From Afipia sp. (GTDB taxonomy: Bacteria; Pseudomonadota; Alphaproteobacteria; Rhizobiales; Xanthobacteraceae), in assembly GCA_017474385.1 (NCBI GenBank), contig JAFVHU010000155.1:1-64000 (forward strand): a DNA stretch of 64,000 nt. The letters are read 5' to 3'. Both the position numbers and the translations under genes were made by a program. Shown piece after piece: positions 45,621 to 54,323 of the stretch. How positions within the stretch are numbered: the first letter of the stretch is position 1; each line of letters begins with the position of its first letter. The notes under the pieces are model-generated. The model ran no database searches, was not told where the DNA came from, and was given only the letters and a program-made list of their open reading frames with translations.

Positions 45621-47033
45621 TCAGAACCTGAAATAGATGAACGGCTGGAACGGCACCGTCACCGAGCGGGCGATGGCAAAAACGTACAGCATCACAAGGG
45701 CCAGCGCCGTCGCAAGTCGCAGCCAGCCGTGTGTCTTGTACGCATTCCTGAGCGGCTCGAAAAGCATCGTTGCCGGGAACAGCGAAATGACTATCCCGAG
45801 CGCCAGCGTGAACGGCACCTCAGCCAGAATAGAGACCGCCGTGTGGGCGGAAGATGAGCCAAACAGCGCAGCGAGGAAAGGCCCGAGATGCGCGGGCGAT
45901 TCCGAACGGAAGATCGCCCAGCCGATCATGACAATAAACAAGGTCGCCGCCGTCGCTATGAGCGCACCGCAGCGCTCGAGAAGCCTCCGCAGGAACATCC
46001 GATCGAGGGTCAGAAACAATCCGTTGTATGCACCCCAGAGCACGAAGTTCCAGCTTGCCCCATGCCAAAGGCCGGAGAGCAGGAAGCAGATCCACAGATT
46101 GAGATAAGTGCGGGCCTCACCCTGGCGATTTCCGCCGAGCGGAACATAGAGGTAATCGCGGATCCAGGTGGTGAGCGAAATATGCCAGCGCTGCCAGAAC
46201 TCGGTGATCGAGCGCGAGGCATAAGGCGAATTGAAATTTTCCCTGAGTGGAATGCCGAACATGCGGGCGAGGCCGATTGCCATGTCGGAATAGCCCGCGA
46301 AATCGAAGTAAATCTGGACCGTAAAACACGCCAGCCCGAGCCAGGCTGTGCCAGGACCGAGCGTTGAAGGATCTGCGGCAAATATCTGCGTGGCGAAATT
46401 GCCGAGCGGATCGGCAATGAAAAGTTTTCTGCCCAGCCCGCGCGCGAAGCGCAGAAACCCTTCCTGAAAATCGGTCCAGACCACAGGCGGGGGATACGCG
46501 ATTGCGTCGCGCATCTCATGATATTTGAGAATCGGTCCGGCGAGCAGTTTGGGAAAGAACAGCACGAACAGGCAGTAGTCTGAAAACCGCTCCGCCGGTT
46601 TCGAGACGCCGCGGTAGGTATCCACGAGATAGGTGATCTTCTCGAACACGACGAAAGACACGCCGATCGGCAGCGCGATGTGAAGCAATGGAATGCGGGC
46701 AGCCGCAAACGGCGACAGGATGAGGTTGATATTCGTCGCAAGAAAATCGGCATATTTGTAGAAGATGAGAACGCCCAGATTGGCGGCAATACCGGCGGCC
46801 AATGCCAGCTTCCGCGTCCGAACCGGGTTTCTTTCGACAAGATGAAATGACAGTGCGTAGTCAATGGCAGTCGAGAGGAACAACACCAGCACGAAGACGG
46901 GTTCGCCCCAGATGTAGAACAGCGTACTGGCAATCAGCAGCGTCCACTTCTTGGCCGATGCGCCGGTGAGAAGCAGATAGAACGCGTAGAGCGCCGGAAA
47001 GATTGTCAGAAAGAGCGGTTCGTAGAAAAGCAT
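45621..47033 (-). CDS. MBOAT family O-acyltransferase (AlgI-like)
   Basis: 470 residues with about eleven membrane segments. Diagnostic segments are FDFAGYSDMAIGLARMFGI, NSPYASRSITEFWQRWHISLTTWIRDYLYVPLGGNR and the catalytic His in LLSGLWHGASWNFVLWG. It should pass acetyl groups across the inner membrane for polysaccharide O-acetylation. The start at 47033 fits the AlgI N-terminus (MLFYEPLFLTIFPALY); the longer frame adds 28 unrelated codons. No polymerase genes are nearby, so substrate supply is encoded elsewhere. Confidence 0.9.
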   Translation of the reverse strand: MLFYEPLFLTIFPALYAFYLLLTGASAKKWTLLIASTLFYIWGEPVFVLVLFLSTAIDYALSFHLVERNPVRTRKLALAAGIAANLGVLIFYKYADFLATNINLILSPFAAARIPLLHIALPIGVSFVVFEKITYLVDTYRGVSKPAERFSDYCLFVLFFPKLLAGPILKYHEMRDAIAYPPPVVWTDFQEGFLRFARGLGRKLFIADPLGNFATQIFAADPSTLGPGTAWLGLACFTVQIYFDFAGYSDMAIGLARMFGIPLRENFNSPYASRSITEFWQRWHISLTTWIRDYLYVPLGGNRQGEARTYLNLWICFLLSGLWHGASWNFVLWGAYNGLFLTLDRMFLRRLLERCGALIATAATLFIVMIGWAIFRSESPAHLGPFLAALFGSSSAHTAVSILAEVPFTLALGIVISLFPATMLFEPLRNAYKTHGWLRLATALALVMLYVFAIARSVTVPFQPFIYFRF

Positions 47034-47169
47034 ATGTGGTCGATGCTTGAGGGCACAAAAAGCCACGAGAAGCGTGATAAAAGATGATAGAGGGTGAAAG
47101 CAGAAATCGCCCGGCAAGTCCAGTTAACCGGTAATGCCGGCGCATCCTGACCGAGAGGATCAATCGAAT

Positions 47170-48570
47170 ATGTCAGCCACACCGCAACTCGCAGCCGTTC
47201 TCGACCATATCGACAAGGATTTCGACAAGAGTCTCGAGCGGCTGTTCACGCTGCTCCGGATCAAGTCGATTTCGGCCGATCCGGCGTTTGCGGACGATTG
47301 CAAGAAGGCGGCGGATCATCTCGCCGCGGACATCGCCTCCATCGGTTTCGCGACCGATGTTCGCCCGACCGCCGGGCATCCCGCGATCGTCGGCAAGAGC
47401 AACGGTCACAGCGGCGCTCATGTCCTGTTCTACGGCCACTACGACGTGCAGCCGGTCGATCCGCTTGATCTGTGGCACCGGCCACCGTTCGAGCCTATCG
47501 TCACCAATCACGCCGACGGCCGGAAGATCATCGTGGCGCGGGGCGCCGAAGACGACAAGGGTCAGTTGATGACCTTCGTCGAGGCCTGCCGCGCCTGGAA
47601 AAATGTCACGGGCTCGTTGCCGCTCAACGTGACGATCCTGATTGAAGGCGAGGAGGAGATCGGATCGAAGAATTTCGGGCCGTTTCTCGACAAGCACAAG
47701 AAGGACCTCGCGGCCGACTTCGTGCTGGTCTGCGATACCGGCATGTGGGATCAGAACACGCCGGCGATCACGACCTCGCTGCGCGGCCTCGTCTACGACG
47801 AGGTCAAGATCAAGGCGGCGAACCGCGATCTGCACTCCGGCATCTTCGGCGGCGGCGCGCAGAATCCGATCCGTGTGCTGACCCGCATTCTCGGCAGCAT
47901 TCACGACGACAACGGCCACATCACCATTCCGGGATTCTATGATGGCGTGAAAGACCTTCCGCCGGACATTCTCGCGCAATGGAAAAATCTCAATCTGTCG
48001 CCGGAGACATTCCTCAAGCCGATCGGGCTGTCGGTCCCTGCCGGTGAGAAGGACCGGTTGCTGATCGAGCAGATCTCGTCGCGTCCGACTTGCGACATCA
48101 ACGGAATCTTCGGCGGCTACACAGGCGAGGGCTCCAAGACCGTCATCCCTGCGCACGCATCGGCGAAAGTGTCGTTCCGTCTGGTGGAGGGGCAGGACCC
48201 TTCGAGGATCCGGAAAGCCTTCCGGGATTTCGTCACATCGCGTCTGCCTGCGGACTGCACGGCGGAGTTCATCGATCACGCCGGTGCGCCGGCGATCGCG
48301 CTCGACTGGGGCATGAAGCCGCTGGCGGCGGCGAAGCACGCGCTGACCGACGAGTGGGGCAAGGACGCGCTGCTGATCGGGTCCGGTGCATCGATTCCGA
48401 TTGTCGCGGACTTCAAGAAGACGCTGGGGCTGGACACTGTGCTGATCGGGTTCGGCCTCGAGGACGACAACATCCACTCGCCGAATGAGAAGTATGATCT
48501 GAAGAGTTTCCACAAGGGCATCCGCTCGTGGGCGCGGATTCTTGCCGCGTTCGCGGACACGCCGCGCTGA
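47170..48570 (+). CDS. M20-family dipeptidase
   Basis: 466 residues of the M20 dipeptidase (carnosinase-like) group. Metal ligands are seen in FYGHYDVQPVD, ARGAEDDKGQ, EGEEEIGSKN and DTGMWD, and the dimerisation-domain His in NRDLHSGIFGG. It should cleave dipeptides with broad specificity in the cytoplasm. The ATG at 47170 follows GAGAGGATC; an upstream in-frame start at 47134 adds 12 unsupported residues. It is divergent from the MBOAT gene and followed by a repeat field. Confidence 0.92.
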   Translation: MSATPQLAAVLDHIDKDFDKSLERLFTLLRIKSISADPAFADDCKKAADHLAADIASIGFATDVRPTAGHPAIVGKSNGHSGAHVLFYGHYDVQPVDPLDLWHRPPFEPIVTNHADGRKIIVARGAEDDKGQLMTFVEACRAWKNVTGSLPLNVTILIEGEEEIGSKNFGPFLDKHKKDLAADFVLVCDTGMWDQNTPAITTSLRGLVYDEVKIKAANRDLHSGIFGGGAQNPIRVLTRILGSIHDDNGHITIPGFYDGVKDLPPDILAQWKNLNLSPETFLKPIGLSVPAGEKDRLLIEQISSRPTCDINGIFGGYTGEGSKTVIPAHASAKVSFRLVEGQDPSRIRKAFRDFVTSRLPADCTAEFIDHAGAPAIALDWGMKPLAAAKHALTDEWGKDALLIGSGASIPIVADFKKTLGLDTVLIGFGLEDDNIHSPNEKYDLKSFHKGIRSWARILAAFADTPR

Positions 48571-48582
48571 GGTCGTCTCCAC

Positions 48583-48707
48583 GTCGTCCCCGCGAAGGCG
48601 GGGACCCATACTCCCCGAGTCATCGACTCGAGGGAGGTGTTGGAGCGTTCTTCTCTCTATCACCACGACGTTCTGTGGTTATGGGTCCCCGCCTTCGCTG
48701 GGACGAC
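48583..48707. repeat. Inverted repeat with 28-bp arms (REP-like)
   Basis: The arms 48583-48610 and 48680-48707 are reverse complements with one mismatch; the core is CCCCGCGAAGGCGGGGA. The 69 bp between them hold a further small palindrome (CGAGTCATCGACTCG). The left arm starts 12 bases after the dipeptidase stop, so the RNA hairpin may also act as its 3' end. Confidence 0.85.
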
Positions 48708-48748
48708 ATCGTATGTGTGGCCAAGGTCTCGCGCCATTCACAGTTGTC

Positions 48749-48771
48749 ATCACCGGGCTTGTCCCGGTGAT
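48749..48771. repeat. Hairpin ATCACCGGG-N5-CCCGGTGAT
   Basis: A perfect 9-bp stem with loop CTTGT. Together with the similar hairpin at 48807-48829 it looks like half of a bipartite REP element. Confidence 0.8.
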
Positions 48772-48806
48772 CCCGTTCAGGTGAGCACAGTGCTTCGACA
48801 ATCGGG

Positions 48807-48829
48807 ATGGCCGGAACAAATCCGGCCAT
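48807..48829. repeat. Hairpin ATGGCCGGA-N5-TCCGGCCAT
   Basis: A perfect 9-bp stem with a 5-base loop, 35 bases behind the previous hairpin and with the same geometry. Confidence 0.8.
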
Positions 48830-48940
48830 GACATTGGTTATGTCGATGCTCAAATGGCTAATGTCACATCTTCCAGATTCAATTTTCAAACAGCCAAGCG
48901 TGATTACTCTCGCGCATTGCGCGAGGTGAGCTTCTCATTC

Positions 48941-49034
48941 TGCCCCTAACAGCGAGGGGCATGGAGCGCCGCGAGGCGCAAATGTGTTGTCTCGCTTCCT
49001 TTGCGAAAGGAAGCGCATCGCCTCACGGCGCTCC
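48941..49034. repeat. Nested hairpins in candidate dispersed element
   Basis: TGCCCCT/AGGGGCA (48941-48961) is followed by a 16-bp stem with one mismatch between 48963-48978 and 49019-49034. Inside it GCTTCCTTT (48994-49002) pairs with AAAGGAAGC (49006-49014). Such nesting suggests a structured RNA or a mobile REP-type element. Confidence 0.65.
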
Positions 49035-49363
49035 ACTGCGGCGATTTTGGGCGAGGGGACCATGCTTCCGGGACAGGACAAGCGCGACACGCGCCCCGAT
49101 CCGGCTGGCTTTCGCCGGCCTTCATCCTGTCCGCGTCCAGCCGCGAACGGCGGAGCCACGTAGTTGGCCCGGACGGTGACCCCAGCCTCCCGGACGACAC
49201 GGGTGCGAACCGTGCGCGCGGGCGCCGCATCCTGCTCCGCTCTCTGACGCCTCTAGAAAGCGCCCCTCACGAACAAGACACGCCGAACTTAAGAGAGGTT
49301 CAGAGCGCGGGGATTTGTATCCCCATCACGAAATGTTTCGGCGGACCCTTCGCGCGGATGAAG

Positions 49364-49472
49364 CGTCATCCTGAGGTGCGAGCCGCGCTTGCGGCGAGCC
49401 TCGAAGGATGCGCGCCATGCGTCACTGCCGTCATCCTTCGAGGCTCGCAAGTGCTCGCACCTCAGGATGACG
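49364..49472. repeat. Long two-part palindrome
   Basis: Outer arms of 20 bp (49364-49383 and 49453-49472) and inner arms of 17 bp (49394-49410 and 49432-49448) are both perfect reverse complements. The motif CGTCATCCTGAGGTGCGAGC is of the kind repeated many times in Bradyrhizobiaceae genomes. Confidence 0.88.
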
Positions 49473-49526
49473 GCGATCTGTTCTCATGTTCGGTGGTTAT
49501 AGGTCTCCGCTCGCGCACGCCCTGAC

Positions 49527-50042
49527 CTAGCTGCGCTGACCTTTCTTGATCTGGTCGATGTAGGCCGTCGTCTCCGGCGGCAGTGACTTGAGACCGCGCT
49601 GTCCCGCCTGCGACAGGATCGGCCGCAGTTTCGAGCCGACGAGATAGCCGGGATCACGTCCGGGCGGGATGATGCGGTCGAAAACGAGCACGACCGTCAC
49701 GGCGACAAGGCCGGTGCGGATGATGCCGAGGGCCGAACCTGCGATGCGGTCGGCGAGGCTGCGGACAGGTCCGACCGTTTCATCGACGGCAAGCCGGAGC
49801 AGCGATCCAAAGGCGGCTCCCGCGGCAAGAAAGACACAAAAGAACACAAGGGAATTCTGTGCCGCAGACGGAGCGGTCTGACCGGCGAGCATCGGGGAAA
49901 GCCATGACGTTCCGGCGACGGCGAGCGGTGCGGCTGTGATGTAACCGAGGATCGTCGCGGCGCTGCGAATGAGGCCGACCTTGAATCCGGCGATCATGGC
50001 GACAAGCGCCACGACTAGGACCGCAACATCGAAGGGGTTCAT
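49527..50042 (-). CDS. cvpA: CvpA family membrane protein
   Basis: 171 residues with four membrane helices and the CvpA start MNPFDVAVLVVALVAMIAGFKVGLIRSAATILGYITA. CvpA was found through colicin V production in E. coli, and homologues influence envelope stress tolerance. The C-terminus is a short basic tail. In many alphaproteobacteria the gene stands next to purF or radA; neither is in sight here. A terminator at 50147-50178 separates it from the aldolase gene. Confidence 0.88.
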   Translation of the reverse strand: MNPFDVAVLVVALVAMIAGFKVGLIRSAATILGYITAAPLAVAGTSWLSPMLAGQTAPSAAQNSLVFFCVFLAAGAAFGSLLRLAVDETVGPVRSLADRIAGSALGIIRTGLVAVTVVLVFDRIIPPGRDPGYLVGSKLRPILSQAGQRGLKSLPPETTAYIDQIKKGQRS

Positions 50043-50146
50043 CGGCCAGGTTCTCTGGAAGCGTGTCGGACAGCCAGCCGTAGCCGGTCCGGATTAGTAA
50101 ACCCTTGATGCGTTCGTCTAAAACCCGGGCAATCTGTGCCGAACGC

Positions 50147-50178
50147 AAAAACGCCGCCCGGAATTGGGCGGCGTTTTT
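50147..50178 (-). terminator. Intrinsic terminator (bidirectional) of the class II aldolase gene
   Basis: ACGCCGCCC (50151-50159) and GGGCGGCGT (50166-50174) form a 9-bp GC-rich stem with A-run before and T-run after, so it works on either strand. It lies about 55 bases after the stop of the aldolase-family gene. Confidence 0.85.
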
Positions 50179-50233
50179 ATTCCGGGTCAGTGTAGAGGCT
50201 GACGATCGATATCTAGAGCCGGGATCGATCCTG

Positions 50234-51013
50234 TCAAGTCTTGTAGCTGGGATCGAGCCTGTCGAGCTTGCGCAGCAGCGGCGGCCAGACGAGCTTGGTC
50301 GAGCGCAGATCCGAACGATCCGGATCGCTCACCAGCTTTTCGTTTTTTTCGATGACAAGCTTTTCGACCGGATAGGCGGTCGGGCCGAGCATGCGGGTGC
50401 GGACCTGCATCGTGCAGGCGCGCTCAAGATGAAACATGCGCTCGAACGCGGAGGCGACCGAACGGCCGACTGTCAGCGTACCGTGATTGCGCAGCAAGAG
50501 ATGGTTCTTGGTGCCAAGGTCTTTCTGGATGCGCGGACGCTCGTCATGGTCGAGCGCAATGCCTTCGTAATCGTGATAGGCGAGGTCGCCGGTGACAAGC
50601 TGCGCGGTCTGGTTCAGCGGGAGCAGGCCTTCCATGCAGCTCGCGACCGCAGTGCCGTCAGGCGTGTGAAGATGCAGGACGCAGCCGGCATCCTCGCGAA
50701 CTTCATGGATGGCCGAATGGATGGTGAAGCCGGCCGGGTTGATGCTGTATTCGCTCTCGGTCAACTGGTTGCCGGCGAGATCGACCTTCACGAGGCTCGA
50801 TGCGGTGATCTCGTCGAACATCAGGCCGTAGGGATTGATCAGGAAGTGATGCTCGGGGCCGGGCACCCGCGCCGAGATGTGGGTATCGACCAGATCGTCC
50901 CAGCCATAATACGCAACAAGACGATAGGCGGCTGCGAGATTGACCCGCTGCTCCCATTCTCCGGGAACCATGTTGGATTGAACTTCCTTGAGGCGTGCTT
51001 CGGCTGGCGACAT
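50234..51013 (-). CDS. Class II aldolase/adducin family protein
   Basis: 259 residues with the aldolase class II fold. Zinc ligands are in VLHLHTPDG (two His) and LLLRNHGTLTVG (one His); the early segment THISARVPGPEHHFLINPYGL fits the phosphate-loop region. Members cleave phosphorylated sugars, decarboxylate, or are non-enzymatic adducin-like proteins; this branch has no proven substrate. It is followed by a strong terminator and is probably monocistronic. A long open frame on the plus strand (50105-52783) covers it but is an artefact. Confidence 0.88.
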   Translation of the reverse strand: MSPAEARLKEVQSNMVPGEWEQRVNLAAAYRLVAYYGWDDLVDTHISARVPGPEHHFLINPYGLMFDEITASSLVKVDLAGNQLTESEYSINPAGFTIHSAIHEVREDAGCVLHLHTPDGTAVASCMEGLLPLNQTAQLVTGDLAYHDYEGIALDHDERPRIQKDLGTKNHLLLRNHGTLTVGRSVASAFERMFHLERACTMQVRTRMLGPTAYPVEKLVIEKNEKLVSDPDRSDLRSTKLVWPPLLRKLDRLDPSYKT

Positions 51014-51136
51014 GGCGATTTTCTCCCGCGATTTATTTTGATCTTGCTCGGGCAGAAGCCTAGTCCCGCGATACCGCTATCGCAACATGCGGCGTCCGCA
51101 GAGGCGCCATGCCGCGAACCTAAAAGGGGGGAGGGA

Positions 51137-52786
51137 TCAGGGTGCCGGAATGGCGAGCAGGCTGGCGATGCTCTTGCCGCGGATGTCGTAGACCCGTGCG
51201 AACACCACGTCGTCACGCTTGATCTCGACCACAACCGGCGCGTTCAAGCCCTTGCAGTAGAACTCGCCGAGCGTCATGGCGAAGTCCGCAGCCTGGCTGT
51301 CCCAGCCGATGGTGAAATCGGGGCCGAGTGCGACTTGCGCCGGGCGCTGCGGACCGCACACCGCGACACGCCACTTGCGGTTCCGGGGCGCAGGCTCCTG
51401 ACGTTCCTCGATCTCCTGCCGCAGCCCTTCGGACGCCTGTTTGAGCGCGAGCCCCCAGTAGTCGAGCATGTAGCGGTCGTCGGCGGCGCGGACTGTCCCG
51501 GCGATATGGTTGAAGTGCGTGTACTGATAGGGATGCAGCCGGATCATTTCATTAAGCGGCAGCATCAGCCCCAGCAGAAATATCGCGGCAAACACGGCCT
51601 GCGCGGGGCGGCTGCGTTCCTTGAGCCAGCCAATGATCGCTGCAAAGGCAGCGCCCGCGAGAACGGCCATCGGCGGGATGACGAAGATGAAATGGCGAAT
51701 GCCGTTGTAAAGCGCCGGGCGCTTCACCATCGCGATGACAAGCGGAAGCGTCGCAGCCAGCGTCAGCATCAGCAGAATGCTTTTGCGCCTGGTGTCGACA
51801 TTCGAGCGCATCAGCGCAACGAACGTGCCGGCGACGCCTGCGCCGAGCAGGCCGAGCATGACTTCCGGAAGCTGCAATGCGAACAGCGTCGGCAGATACG
51901 ACCACGGCATGTCCGGCACGGAGACGATCGCGCCGTTGAACAATTCCTTCCACGGCTTCTCGAAGAAATGCGAGAAATACGTCAGCGCGTGGAACGGATT
52001 GGCGGGATTGATGATCGACCAGGGCCACACCAGGCCCATGATCAGATAGCCCAGCAGCACGCCGGGCAGCAGAACGTAAACGACATGACCGAGCCGATGC
52101 GCGGCCTCGCGCAGGCCATGGGTGCGGATGTCGGAAATCCAGATCGGCAGAAATCCGACCGCGGCGTAGATCAGCGCCAGTCCGCCAAGGATACGGCAAC
52201 CGATCGACAGACCCGCACCGAGACCGATGATCAGGATCGTGTGTGGTTTTGGCGAGGGATATTCCTGCGCCAGCCTCACCAGCCCGAGCATCAGGATCAC
52301 CATCGCCACGGCAAAAGGCGCATCCTTCGGGTTCATGAACATGTGTCCGTAGAACGTCGGACACAGTGCGAGCAGCACGATCGCCGCAAGACCGGCCACC
52401 GGTCCGCCGACGCGCCGTGCGAGCCGCCATGTCACGCCGATGCCGATCAGGCCCACGATGGCGCCGAGAAGGCGTCGCGTCTCGAACAGTTCGAGCGGAA
52501 TGATCTTGTGCAGCAGCGCGGCCGCCATGTCGAAGCCGCCGCCATACATGTAGAGGTTGGCGAACGACAGCGCGCTGGTGTCGGTGAAGCCGCTGCCGAA
52601 CATCTTCAGCAGCAGATCGGCGTATTCCGCGTGAGTGTAGTCATCCCAGCCGAGACCGTAGTCCTTGAAGGTCAGGCCCGCGACGACCGTGACAACTGCC
52701 AGCACGGCAAGCGCAAGATCGTCACAAGTCTGTTCGATCGAGCGCCCGGCCGGCGTGTCGAGCGCCGATGTTGTAATCGATGACAT
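51137..52786 (-). CDS. Glycosyltransferase family 39 (ArnT/PMT-like) membrane protein
   Basis: 549 residues with about eleven membrane helices. The first periplasmic loop has the acidic pair in GLGWDDYTHAEYADLLLK, the position of the catalytic Asp in GT39/GT-C enzymes. NPKDAPFAVAMVILML in a later loop is also typical. A soluble C-terminal domain (about 430-549) follows. Such enzymes use polyprenyl-phosphate sugars to modify lipids or proteins in the periplasm. The start at 52786 is chosen because the 41 upstream codons are not family-like. Acceptor and sugar are unknown. Confidence 0.82.
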   Translation of the reverse strand: MSSITTSALDTPAGRSIEQTCDDLALAVLAVVTVVAGLTFKDYGLGWDDYTHAEYADLLLKMFGSGFTDTSALSFANLYMYGGGFDMAAALLHKIIPLELFETRRLLGAIVGLIGIGVTWRLARRVGGPVAGLAAIVLLALCPTFYGHMFMNPKDAPFAVAMVILMLGLVRLAQEYPSPKPHTILIIGLGAGLSIGCRILGGLALIYAAVGFLPIWISDIRTHGLREAAHRLGHVVYVLLPGVLLGYLIMGLVWPWSIINPANPFHALTYFSHFFEKPWKELFNGAIVSVPDMPWSYLPTLFALQLPEVMLGLLGAGVAGTFVALMRSNVDTRRKSILLMLTLAATLPLVIAMVKRPALYNGIRHFIFVIPPMAVLAGAAFAAIIGWLKERSRPAQAVFAAIFLLGLMLPLNEMIRLHPYQYTHFNHIAGTVRAADDRYMLDYWGLALKQASEGLRQEIEERQEPAPRNRKWRVAVCGPQRPAQVALGPDFTIGWDSQAADFAMTLGEFYCKGLNAPVVVEIKRDDVVFARVYDIRGKSIASLLAIPAP

Positions 52787-53116
52787 CTCAGCTAATGAAC
52801 CCAGCCGTTCCCGCGCCTGCGTGTCTTCCGGCAGGCGTTCCCGGGAACTTTGTATCCCAGTTCGGTGTTCAGGTAATTGCCAAATGTGGCGCATTTTCTC
52901 TAATTGCAATGCAACATTGCGGTCAGGGTAAAATTACAACCACGCTCCGAACGCCGTTTGCACGCTGGGTAGATTAGGCCTCGGAATCTGAACGGCGTCT
53001 GACCAACGGGGCATCTTTCATCGAAAAAGCGCCAATTACCAATTGGTAATGGGCTGACTTGAAACTATTATGGAACTCACCCTGTTGAGTCCGCTGGCGC
53101 GGGTTTGGAGCTTGTA
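52787..53116. other. 330-bp divergent intergenic region
   Basis: Lies between the GT39 gene and a membrane-protein gene. It holds the palindrome described next and an AT-richer stretch at 52880-52960 suited to promoters. No convincing gene is seen. Confidence 0.6.
53035..53050. promoter_or_regulatory. Perfect 16-bp palindrome ATTACCAATTGGTAAT
   Basis: A fully symmetric 16-mer 67 bases upstream of the ATG at 53117. Size and symmetry fit an operator for a dimeric regulator. I know no matching consensus, and no regulator gene adjoins. Confidence 0.55.
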
Positions 53117-54115
53117 ATGATTGCGCTATTGATCGGCGGAACGGTTGTCCTCTGCATTGGCCTTCTGACGGTCGTGTTCGGGATCCCGATCAAGGAATTC
53201 AGTTTCGGCAACACGATGATCCTGGCCGGAGCCGTGGTGTCCTGCACCGGGCTGATCCTGATCGGGCTGTATTTCGTCGGCCGGGAATTTCGGAACCTGG
53301 CGCGCCGTCTGGAAACCGGTCTGCCGGCGCCAGTCGGATTGCCGCATGAGCCATCGCCGCGTGAGCTTGCGGCTGAGGCCCCGCCGCCAATTCGTCCGGC
53401 GCGAACCCTGCCTGAAACGCCGCTGGCGCCGCGTCCGATTCCTCCAAGGCCGGGCCGCGAAGACACGCTGTTCACCCGCGATCAGCCGCAAGATTTGGAG
53501 CAGGACCGGGACGATTTCGCCGCCGACGCCCGAGACGATCGTGGTCGGGGCCCGTTGAGCACATCAGAGCCGGCTCCCTGGCCGGAACATCCGGTCACCC
53601 GCGCGCGCAACCCTGCGCCTGCCACGGAATCATTCGAGCCTCCCGCAGAACCCGCTGAACGCCAGCGGCGCAACATCATGTTTTCGTCGCACCGCCGCGA
53701 CAAGGCCCGCGAGTTGCCGCCGCGCGATCCGCCACTGAGCGACAGCACTGACCGGCCTGCGGCGGAGGATTTCGGACATCGCGAGCCTGAACCGGAGCCC
53801 CGGGGCACATTCGACAGCGCGTGGCCCAGCTCGCGGCCTGAATCCAACAAGGGGCGGCAGGATTCTCCCTTGCCTCGAAATGAGCGGAGCGCGCCATCGT
53901 CTGCCTCCGATCATGACGCCCCCGAGCCTGTCCGCGAACGGTTTCCGCCGCGCCGGTCGGATGCTTCGTCGGTCACCATCGTGAAGTCCGGGGTCGTCGA
54001 TTCGATGGCGTATTCGCTGTATTCCGACGGATCGATCGAGGCGCAGATGCCTGAAGGCATGGTGCGGTTTGCGTCGATTGACGAACTGCGCGCGCATCTG
54101 GATCAGCGCGGCTGA
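53117..54115 (+). CDS. Membrane-anchored protein with a long disordered region, unknown function
   Basis: 332 residues. Two N-terminal membrane helices (about 3-22 and 32-53) are followed by a very Pro/Arg/Glu-rich, probably disordered region (about 60-270). A short conserved-looking C-terminal domain begins near residue 280 (VTIVKSGVVDSMAYSLYSDGSIEAQMPEGMVRFASIDELRAHL). That last part resembles small domains found at the end of several Bradyrhizobium membrane proteins. GGAG ten bases before ATG 53117 fixes the start; an in-frame TTG at 53105 is less likely. No catalytic motif. A single-gene unit by context. Confidence 0.7.
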   Translation: MIALLIGGTVVLCIGLLTVVFGIPIKEFSFGNTMILAGAVVSCTGLILIGLYFVGREFRNLARRLETGLPAPVGLPHEPSPRELAAEAPPPIRPARTLPETPLAPRPIPPRPGREDTLFTRDQPQDLEQDRDDFAADARDDRGRGPLSTSEPAPWPEHPVTRARNPAPATESFEPPAEPAERQRRNIMFSSHRRDKARELPPRDPPLSDSTDRPAAEDFGHREPEPEPRGTFDSAWPSSRPESNKGRQDSPLPRNERSAPSSASDHDAPEPVRERFPPRRSDASSVTIVKSGVVDSMAYSLYSDGSIEAQMPEGMVRFASIDELRAHLDQRG

Positions 54116-54121
54116 TCCCGG

Positions 54122-54143
54122 CCCGACCTGCTTTCAAGTCGGG
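54122..54143 (+). terminator. Weak hairpin behind the 53117-54115 gene
   Basis: CCCGACCTG pairs with CAAGTCGGG with one mismatch and a 4-base loop, six bases after the stop codon. No clear T-run follows. Confidence 0.35.
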
Positions 54144-54159
54144 TCGGGTCGTTTCCAAG

Positions 54160-54174
54160 TTTAAATAAATATAC
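54160..54174. promoter_or_regulatory. AT-rich tract upstream of mucR
   Basis: TTTAAATAAATATAC is a tract rich in T-A steps in otherwise GC-rich DNA, 150 bp before mucR. MucR/Ros proteins bind such tracts and many repress their own gene, so autoregulation is plausible. Confidence 0.4.
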
Positions 54175-54323
54175 GCCGGTATTCTTGTTTTGCTTGTCAG
54201 TCCGGCAGCACTTCTCTCATACTCGCAAGTATAGATGGCGTCGAAACTGTCGCCGGCGGCCCATTTGCTTGGTTCGCCGCCTGTTTCGACTGGAATCTGA
54301 TTGCGGCTTTGAAAGACCTCACG

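Larger units (their letters stand above)
48571..49526. other. 956-bp non-coding field of REP-like hairpins
   Basis: No gene is supported between the dipeptidase and cvpA. The stretch is a mosaic of inverted repeats: 48583-48707, 48749-48771, 48807-48829, 48909-48925, 48941-49034 and 49364-49472. Small frames exist on both strands but simply follow the repeats. The part 48941-49260 reads like dispersed repetitive DNA that I remember as mis-called hypothetical genes in related genomes. Confidence 0.7.

Noticed and set aside
47173-48666. 497-codon open frame on the minus strand
   Set aside because: Antisense to the M20 dipeptidase, whose catalytic motifs are clear.
48961-49525. Small coding-like frames in the repeat field
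   Set aside because: They coincide with palindromes on both strands; no start signal or family. Treated as repetitive DNA.
50105-52783. 892-codon open frame on the plus strand
   Set aside because: It lies antisense to the class II aldolase and GT39 genes, both of which match families. The translation is Arg/His/Gln-rich and has no domain; such long antisense frames are typical of GC-rich genomes.
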